A DNA stretch of 64,000 nucleotides from JANPCX01 sp966211815 (lineage in GTDB: Bacteria > Pseudomonadota > Gammaproteobacteria > Burkholderiales > Burkholderiaceae_C), in assembly GCA_966211815.1 (NCBI GenBank), contig CBIHOD010000003.1:1-64000 (forward strand). The letters run 5' to 3'. The notes beneath the pieces are model-generated. The model did not search any database, had not been told where the DNA came from, and saw only the letters and a list, made by a program, of their open reading frames with translations. Shown one piece after another: positions 58,639 through 64,000 of this stretch. The first letter of the stretch is position 1; every line of letters begins with the position of its first letter. The translations under genes were made by a program, and so were the position numbers.

Positions 58639-59799
58639 ATGACCGTGTTGTTCGACGAAATCCAAACCGCCTCGGGCCACCGCTTCGGCCACGCGACACT
58701 GGCCGCGCCGGAATCCCTCAACGCCCTGTCGCTGCCGATGATCGACCTGCTGGCGCCGCGCCTGGACGCCTGGCTGGACGACCCGGGAGTCGCCGGCATC
58801 GTGCTCGACGCCAAGGGCGACAAGGCGTTCTGCGCAGGCGGCGACGTGACGGCGCTCCACCGCGCCATCCGTGAGGCCGGGCCGGGCGTCGCGCCGCCGC
58901 TGGCCTTCGACTTCTTCGAGCGCGAATACCGGCTCGACCACCGCATCCACACCAGCCGCAAGCCCATCCTCTGCTGGGGCCACGGCATCGTGATGGGCGG
59001 CGGCCTGGGCCTGATGGCGGGCGCTTCCCACCGCGTGGCCACGCCGTCCACCCGCATCGCCATGCCCGAGATCACGATCGGCCTCTACCCCGACGTGGGT
59101 GGCAGTTGGTTCCTGCCCCGCATGCCTGGCCGGGCAGGGCTCTTCCTCGCGCTCACCGGCGCGCCGCTCAATGCCGCCGACGCCCGCTTCGCCGGGCTGG
59201 CCGACCTGGTGCTGCCGCAAGCGGCCAAGGCAGCGGTGCTCGAAGCCTTGTCGCGCGCCGACTGGACGGGCCGGCGGCAGGACGACGCGGACCGGCTCAG
59301 CCGCCTGCTGCAAGCCCACGCGGCCGAACCCGATCCCGCGGAATCGCCGCTGCGCCGCCACCAGGCGGTGGTCGACGAGGCCACTGGCGGCGACGACTTG
59401 GCGGAGATCGCCGCCCGGCTGGCTTCGCTGGCGTCCCAGGAAGACCCCTGGCTCGCCGCGGCGGGAAAGACCTTCAGCCGCGGCTCGCCGACCTCGGCGG
59501 CCTTGTCCCACGCGCTGTGGCGGCGCGCGGCGTCGCTGCCGCTGGCCGATGTCTTCCGCCTCGAATACCAGGTGTCGCTCGGGTGCTGCGCCCATCCCGA
59601 TTTCGCCGAAGGCGTGCGCGCCCTGCTGATCGACAAGGACCGCAACCCGCGCTGGTCGCCCGCCACGCTCGCCGAGGTGACGCGGGACCATGTCGAGGCG
59701 CATTTCACGGCGCGCCACGGCGGCGAACATCCGTTGGCCGACCTGGGCCGGCCCGGCACCGGCGGATCCACTGGCCAAGACGAGGAGACCACCGCATGA
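58639..59799 (+). CDS. 3-hydroxyisobutyryl-CoA hydrolase
   Basis: A 386-residue crotonase-fold hydrolase, longer than hydratases as expected for this family. FCAGGDVTALHRAIREA, GGGLGLMAGASHRVATPSTR and MPEITIGLYPDVGGSWFLPR match it. It releases free 3-hydroxyisobutyrate, the substrate of MmsB. It lies 15 bp after the hydratase and overlaps mmsB by 4 bp. Confidence 0.94.
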   Translation: MTVLFDEIQTASGHRFGHATLAAPESLNALSLPMIDLLAPRLDAWLDDPGVAGIVLDAKGDKAFCAGGDVTALHRAIREAGPGVAPPLAFDFFEREYRLDHRIHTSRKPILCWGHGIVMGGGLGLMAGASHRVATPSTRIAMPEITIGLYPDVGGSWFLPRMPGRAGLFLALTGAPLNAADARFAGLADLVLPQAAKAAVLEALSRADWTGRRQDDADRLSRLLQAHAAEPDPAESPLRRHQAVVDEATGGDDLAEIAARLASLASQEDPWLAAAGKTFSRGSPTSAALSHALWRRAASLPLADVFRLEYQVSLGCCAHPDFAEGVRALLIDKDRNPRWSPATLAEVTRDHVEAHFTARHGGEHPLADLGRPGTGGSTGQDEETTA

Positions 59800-60704
59800 C
59801 GACCACCGCAACGCCGACCACCGTCGCTTTCATCGGCCTGGGCCACATGGGGGCGCCGATGGCGATCAACCTGCGCAAAGCCGGCCACGCGGTTCAGGCT
59901 TTCGACCTGAGCGCCGACGCCCTGGCGCGCGTGGCGGCCGAGGGCGTCGCCGTCGCGGCTTCGGCGCGGGCCGCCGTCGAAGGCGCGCAGGTGGTGGTCA
60001 CGATGCTGCCCGCCAGCCGGCATGTCGAGTCGCTGCTGCTCGGCGCGGAAGGCCTGATCCAGGCCATCCGGCCCGGCAGCCTGCTGATCGACTGCAGCAC
60101 GATCGCGCCGGCCAGCGCGCGCAAGGTCGCCGCCGCCGCGGTGGAACGCGGCCTGGCGGTGCTGGACGCGCCGGTCTCCGGCGGCACCGCCGGCGCCGCG
60201 GCGGGCACGCTGACTTTCATCGTCGGGGGCGAGGCCGAGGCGCTGGAACGCGCCCGCCCGGTGCTGCTGTGCATGGGCCGGAACATCTTCCACCTCGGCG
60301 GCAGCGGCGCCGGACAGGTGGCCAAGCTTTGCAACAACATGGCCCTGGGCGTGATCATGGCGGTCACCGCCGAAGCGCTGGCCCTGGGTGCGGCCCACGG
60401 CCTGGACGCCAAAGCGCTGTCGCAGATGATGGCCGTCAGCACCGGCCGCAGCTGGGCCACCGAAGTCTGCAACCCCTGGCCCGGCGCGCTGGAGAACGCG
60501 CCGGCTTCGCGCGGCTACGGCGGCGGCTTCGGCAACGACCTCATGCTCAAAGACCTGGGCCTGGCGGCCCAGGCCGCCATCGACGTCGGCGCGGCTGTCC
60601 CGCTCGGGGAGCTGGCGCGCAACCTCTATGCGCTGAACAGCCGTGCCGGGCGCTCCGGGTTGGATTTCTCCAGCGTCCAGCGGTTGTTCGCTTCGCCGGA
60701 CTGA
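59796..60704 (+). CDS. mmsB: 3-hydroxyisobutyrate dehydrogenase
   Basis: A 302-residue beta-hydroxyacid dehydrogenase converting 3-hydroxyisobutyrate to methylmalonate semialdehyde with NAD. FIGLGHMGAPMAINLRKAGH is the cofactor motif; substrate motif DAPVSGGTAGAAAGTL, catalytic Lys region GAGQVAKLCNNMALG and GFGNDLMLKDLGLA follow. Last enzyme of the valine operon; it supplies MmsA. Confidence 0.95.
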   Translation: MTTTATPTTVAFIGLGHMGAPMAINLRKAGHAVQAFDLSADALARVAAEGVAVAASARAAVEGAQVVVTMLPASRHVESLLLGAEGLIQAIRPGSLLIDCSTIAPASARKVAAAAVERGLAVLDAPVSGGTAGAAAGTLTFIVGGEAEALERARPVLLCMGRNIFHLGGSGAGQVAKLCNNMALGVIMAVTAEALALGAAHGLDAKALSQMMAVSTGRSWATEVCNPWPGALENAPASRGYGGGFGNDLMLKDLGLAAQAAIDVGAAVPLGELARNLYALNSRAGRSGLDFSSVQRLFASPD

Positions 60705-60751
60705 GGGCACCCGAATGCGACACTACCGCCTCCCAATCCAGCGAGGCGGCG

Positions 60752-61003
60752 ATGTCTGAAATCCAGGAAGCCCTTTCCATCCTGAAAAAAATCGAGCAGA
60801 ACCAGCTGAAGGCGCTTGAATTGCAGGCCGAGCACCTGGCCACTGTCAAGGCGCAGATGCAGCGTGCCGAGGTCAAGATGCAGGAAAGCATCGCGCTGCA
60901 GAAAACCGCCGTCGCGCGACAGGCCAAGGCCCTGGCCGTCGTGCTGCCGATCGCCCTGGTGGCCTTGCTCTATGCCGGTTACCTGCTTTTCAGAGGCGCT
61001 TGA
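60752..61003 (+). CDS. Small coiled-coil membrane protein of unknown function
   Basis: An 83-residue protein not recognised. It has a predicted amphipathic coiled coil (about 3-58; ALSILKKIEQNQLKALELQA and following heptads) and one C-terminal membrane helix (ALAVVLPIALVALLYAGYLLF), so it would be tail-anchored with the coil in the cytoplasm. It follows mmsB by 47 bp and may be the last gene of that unit or independent. Confidence 0.7.
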   Translation: MSEIQEALSILKKIEQNQLKALELQAEHLATVKAQMQRAEVKMQESIALQKTAVARQAKALAVVLPIALVALLYAGYLLFRGA

Positions 61004-61072
61004 TTCACCGGGGAAGGACTCCGCCATGCCCAGCCGCGCCCTGCCGGAACGCCCCGCCCACGGAGGCGTCCT

Positions 61073-61702
61073 GTGATCGTCGACTTCGCCACGCTGTCGC
61101 TGTTCTCGGCCGCCGCCGGTTTGCTGCTGCTGTCGCCCGGGCCGAACATGGCCTTCGTGGTCGCGCACGGCGTCAGCCACGGTTGGCGCGGCGGCGTGGC
61201 CGCGGCGTTGGGCATCGCCGCGGCCGACCTGGTGCTGACGGCGCTGACCGCCGCCGGCGTCACCGCGGCGGTCGCCGGATGGCCGCCCGCCTTCGACCTG
61301 ATCCGCTGGGCCGGCGTGGGCTACCTGCTGTGGATGGCCTGGGGCGCATGGCGCCGGCCCGGCCTGCTGCAGGCGGGGGAGGCCGGGCGCGGTTCGCTGG
61401 CATCGGTGGCGGCGCGGGCGATGTGGAACAGCTTGTTCAACCCGAAGGCGCTGCTCTTCTTCATGGTGTTCCTGCCGCAGTTCGTGGATGCCGGCAAGGG
61501 GCGGGTGACCGAGCAGCTGCTGGTCCTGGGTTGCGTGCTGGCCGCGATCGCGGCGGTGTTCCACGCCGCCCTGGGCGCGCTGGGCGGCGCCGTGCATAGG
61601 CTTGTGCCGAACCACCCCCGGGCGGCCCGTTGGCGCGGGCGCGGCATGGCGTTGGTGCTGTCGCTGCTGGCGGCCCGCCTGGCCTTGATGTCGCGGCCTT
61701 GA
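61073..61702 (+). CDS. LysE/RhtB-family amino acid exporter
   Basis: A 209-residue inner-membrane protein with about six helices. The family opening LSPGPNMAFVVAHGVSHGWR and the loop YLLWMAWGAWRRP, NSLFNPKALLFFMVFLPQF are clear. GTG start. It stands alone after the mms unit and converges on the RbgA gene 9 bp away. Substrate probably an amino acid or derivative; not resolvable. Confidence 0.92.
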   Translation: MIVDFATLSLFSAAAGLLLLSPGPNMAFVVAHGVSHGWRGGVAAALGIAAADLVLTALTAAGVTAAVAGWPPAFDLIRWAGVGYLLWMAWGAWRRPGLLQAGEAGRGSLASVAARAMWNSLFNPKALLFFMVFLPQFVDAGKGRVTEQLLVLGCVLAAIAAVFHAALGALGGAVHRLVPNHPRAARWRGRGMALVLSLLAARLALMSRP

Positions 61703-61711
61703 CCGGGCGGT

Positions 61712-62704
61712 TCAATCCGCGGCGGCGGTGTCGTCCTCGGCCTGCCCGAGGGGCTGCGTTCCACCGGCCGCGGCGGCCAGGTCCCGCTGCGGCGTCGATT
61801 TTTTCTTGCGCGCGTCGCGCCTGGCCTGCCGCTCGGCGTCGCGGGCCTGCCCGGCCGCCAGCCATTGCGCGTATTCCTCCGGCGTCTCCAGCGTGACGCG
61901 GCCCCAGGCGCCGCCGCGGAAATCGTTGAGCGCGATCTCGGCCGCCTTCTGCATGTTCACGCGGCCGCCGGGCATCAAACCGCCGCGCTTGCGGCCGATG
62001 TCGGCCAGCAGGGCCTCGTCGGTCAGGCGGGCGATGTCGCCCAGCTTGTAGCGGGCCTGCAGCCGGTCGCCGTAGGGCTCGCGCACGCCGGCCAGCAGGG
62101 CCAGCGCCACTTCCTCTTCATCGTAGGCGTTGCGGCCGATGCCGCCGCTGGCCGCCAGGTGGTAGCCGCTTTGCTCGACGATGATGCGCGGCCACAGCAT
62201 GCCGGGCGTGTCGAAGAGCTGGAAATCGTCGGCCAGCATGATCTTCTGCTCCACCTTGGTGATGCCGGGCTCGTCGCCGGTCTTGGCCGCGACACGGCCG
62301 ACCAGGCTGTTGATCAGCGTCGACTTGCCGACGTTGGGGATGCCGCAGACCAGCACCCGCACCGGCTTGACCATGCCGCCTCGCCGCGGCACCAGCTCGC
62401 GGCTGGCCTTGACGAGCTGGCGCGCATTGCCGGCGGCGGTGGTGTCCAGCGCCATCGCGTTCGTGCCCGGCAGCGACTGGAAGTGCGCCAGCCACAGCGC
62501 GGTGCGCCCCGGGTCGGCCAGGTCCTGCTTGGTCAGCACCTTCAGCGCCGGCTTGCCCTGGGTCATCTCGGCCAACAAGGGGTTGCCGCTGGACCCGGGC
62601 AGCCGGGCGTCGAGCAGTTCGATCACCACGTCGATGTCGGGCAAGCGCTCGTTGATCGCCTTCTTGGTCGAGTTCATGTGACCCGGGAACCACTGGATGG
62701 GCAT
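61712..62704 (-). CDS. ylqF: Ribosome biogenesis GTPase RbgA/YlqF
   Basis: A 330-residue circularly permuted GTPase. G4 (LTKQDL) precedes G1 (GIPNVGKSTLINSL), with G3 in LFDTPGMLWPR, as the family requires. It opens MPIQWFPGHMNSTKKAINER, typical. The C-terminal 50 residues are a basic Ala/Lys tail. It assists large-subunit assembly. Confidence 0.95.
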   Translation of the reverse strand: MPIQWFPGHMNSTKKAINERLPDIDVVIELLDARLPGSSGNPLLAEMTQGKPALKVLTKQDLADPGRTALWLAHFQSLPGTNAMALDTTAAGNARQLVKASRELVPRRGGMVKPVRVLVCGIPNVGKSTLINSLVGRVAAKTGDEPGITKVEQKIMLADDFQLFDTPGMLWPRIIVEQSGYHLAASGGIGRNAYDEEEVALALLAGVREPYGDRLQARYKLGDIARLTDEALLADIGRKRGGLMPGGRVNMQKAAEIALNDFRGGAWGRVTLETPEEYAQWLAAGQARDAERQARRDARKKKSTPQRDLAAAAGGTQPLGQAEDDTAAAD

Positions 62705-62843
62705 GGTCTGGCGCTTTCTGTCGTCTGTTCGTCGGTTACGCGGCCGGCCGGGCGACGGTCGGGCCGGCTGCGGGTCGGCAAGTCTATCCAGTGCGGTCCG
62801 CGCCGGCCCTTGAAAGCCGGCCCGCGCCTCCCATCTGGGGTTC

Positions 62844-63188
62844 ATGGACACCACCGCCAATCCCCTCCAAGCCTTGCCATCCGGCCTGCAGACGCTGCAG
62901 GCGATGGCCGTGCTGCTCGAACGCCTGGAACGCCTGCCCCGCGGCGCGGCCGCTTCCCAGTACCGCGACGTCGTCGCCGCGGTGCAGCGGCTGCTCGGCG
63001 AGGCGGAGCCCGGCCCCGCGCTGGACGCCTTGCTGACCGCGCTGCCGGCCACCGCCGAGCTGTACGAGAACATGAACTACGCCCACGCCGGCCTGTGCCG
63101 CTCGCCGCTGGACGCCTCGCTGCAGGCCGAGCAGGCCGCCCGGGCCGTGCTCGGCAAAGTGGGCCGCGGCGCCGCCAACGCGCGCTGA
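62844..63188 (+). CDS. Conserved hypothetical protein, helical
   Basis: A 114-residue mostly helical protein that I do not recognise as a named family. It is leucine- and alanine-rich with no membrane segment or cofactor motif; LQTLQAMAVLLERLERL suggests a helical bundle. It is divergent from rbgA (139 bp) and converges with the dehydrogenase. GC3 pattern fits coding. Confidence 0.6.
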   Translation: MDTTANPLQALPSGLQTLQAMAVLLERLERLPRGAAASQYRDVVAAVQRLLGEAEPGPALDALLTALPATAELYENMNYAHAGLCRSPLDASLQAEQAARAVLGKVGRGAANAR

Positions 63189-63215
63189 GCGACGCCGCGC
63201 TCGCGCTGACCGGCG

Positions 63216-64000
63216 TCAGCCCCCGGCCGTGCGTCGCTCGATCGCCTGCACCACGGCGACCATGTCGAGCCCGCCCAGGCCCATGCCCGCGGTCTGCGCG
63301 AACAGGGCGTGGCACGCGTCCAGCAGCGGCGAGGCCACGCCCGCGCGGCGCGCCGCCTCGGCCACCAGCTGGTTGTTCTTCAACACGTCGTCGATCGACG
63401 CCTGCACCTCGAAGTCGCGCGCCACCAGCTTGCCGAGCTTCACCTTGGACACGCTGCTGGCCATCGGCCCGGCGTCCAGCACGGCCCGGAACAGGTCCAT
63501 GTCCAGCCCCTGCCGGGCGGCGAAGTGCGAGGCTTCGCAAAGCCCGGTCACCAGCGTGATCAGGAAGAGGTTGACCGACAGCTTCATCAGCAGCGCCGAC
63601 GGCACCGGGCCGCAGGCGAAGGTTTCCTTGCACACAGGCCCGAGCAATCCGCGCACGCGGTCGACGTCTCGCGGATCGCCGGCGACCATGCCGACGAGCT
63701 GGCCGTCCTGCGCCGGCTTGCGTGAACCCGAGACGGGGGCCTCGACGTAGCGCCCGCCGGCCGCGGCGATGTCCGCGGCCAGCAACCGCGAATAGTCGGC
63801 CGACGTGGTGCCCATGTGCACGACGGTGCGGCCCGCCACCTGCCGCGCGAAGGCCGGCGTGCCTCGGGCGAGCACCTCGTCCATCGCCTGCCCGGTGGCC
63901 AGCATCAGGATGACGGTCCCCGCGCCGTCGAACACCGCGGCGGCGTCCGGCGCCACGCGGGCGCCGGCCTGGCGCAGCAGCTCGCATTTGTCCGGCGAGC
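63216..64000 (-). CDS. Beta-hydroxyacid dehydrogenase (MmsB/GarR-like), N-terminus cut by window edge
   Basis: The frame runs off the right edge; about 261 residues are present. Substrate motif EAPVSGSRKPAQDGQL, catalytic region ALLMKLSVNLFLI and RDFEVQASIDDVLKNNQLVA match the family. The usual GxGxMG cofactor motif would lie beyond the edge. Unlike MmsB, the loop LMLATG and SRKPAQ suggest a glyoxylate/succinic-semialdehyde-reductase-like or other hydroxyacid specificity. It is a second family member within 3 kb of mmsB. Confidence 0.88.
   Translation of the reverse strand, partial: SPDKCELLRQAGARVAPDAAAVFDGAGTVILMLATGQAMDEVLARGTPAFARQVAGRTVVHMGTTSADYSRLLAADIAAAGGRYVEAPVSGSRKPAQDGQLVGMVAGDPRDVDRVRGLLGPVCKETFACGPVPSALLMKLSVNLFLITLVTGLCEASHFAARQGLDMDLFRAVLDAGPMASSVSKVKLGKLVARDFEVQASIDDVLKNNQLVAEAARRAGVASPLLDACHALFAQTAGMGLGGLDMVAVVQAIERRTAGG

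Overview
The window is about 64 kb of GC-rich DNA (roughly two-thirds G+C by eye). Gene content and order point to the betaproteobacterial order Burkholderiales, most likely Comamonadaceae-like: a complete System I cytochrome c maturation operon (ccmA-I), the neighbourhood yicC / serine-threonine kinase / PP2C phosphatase / rph / rdgB / hemW, an RbgA-type GTPase, and a valine-degradation operon under a PccR/ScfR-type regulator. The species cannot be fixed from the sequence alone.

Layout. 1-560: 5' part of gmk. 803-4682: a LuxR-type response regulator convergent with a large 7TM-DISM hybrid histidine kinase. 4769-14570: the most unusual part. An AT-richer control region with two matching 18-bp palindromes precedes a tight plus-strand operon: FeeM-like N-acyl amino acid synthase, a ThiF-nitroreductase fusion, a glycosyltransferase, a PP-loop amidotransferase-like ATPase and an NAD-dependent epimerase/reductase. 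It faces a minus-strand group of hexapeptide transferase, GMC oxidoreductase and SDR. 14748-22865: an oligopeptide-type ABC importer with an ArgE-type M20 amidohydrolase and a divergent LysR regulator. A 125-150 bp imperfect palindrome occurs twice, at 11127-11256 and 22870-23019, each time between convergent genes. 23058-28613: yicC (minus) and kinase-phosphatase-rph-rdgB-hemW (plus). 28695-33244: cheR-cheD-cheB, a diguanylate cyclase and a MinD/FlhG-like ATPase. 33517-40771: ccmABCDEFGHI. 40772-41158: repeats only. 41159-45823: Smr protein, radC, fkpB/slpA, ispH, serS and tRNA-Ser(CGA). 45908-53240: MFS transporter, LysR, chemoreceptor, Lrp/AsnC, AhpD-like protein, AraC and an esterase. 53472-60704: regulator plus mmsA, acyl-CoA dehydrogenase, enoyl-CoA hydratase, 3-hydroxyisobutyryl-CoA hydrolase and mmsB. 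60752-64000: a small coiled-coil membrane protein, LysE exporter, RbgA, a hypothetical protein and a partial beta-hydroxyacid dehydrogenase.

How the genes work together. The ccm genes build the haem-handling machine for c-type cytochromes. The mms operon covers isobutyryl-CoA to propionyl-CoA in valine breakdown. The 4.7-14.6 kb block looks like an uncharacterised pathway for an N-acylated, glycosylated or otherwise decorated lipid-like small molecule, possibly controlled by the adjacent phosphorelay and by an unseen TetR-like repressor. It sits between gmk and yicC, which are normally close neighbours in this group, so it appears to be an insertion in an otherwise conserved housekeeping region. 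The product, and the involvement of the nearby importer and amidohydrolase, are inference.
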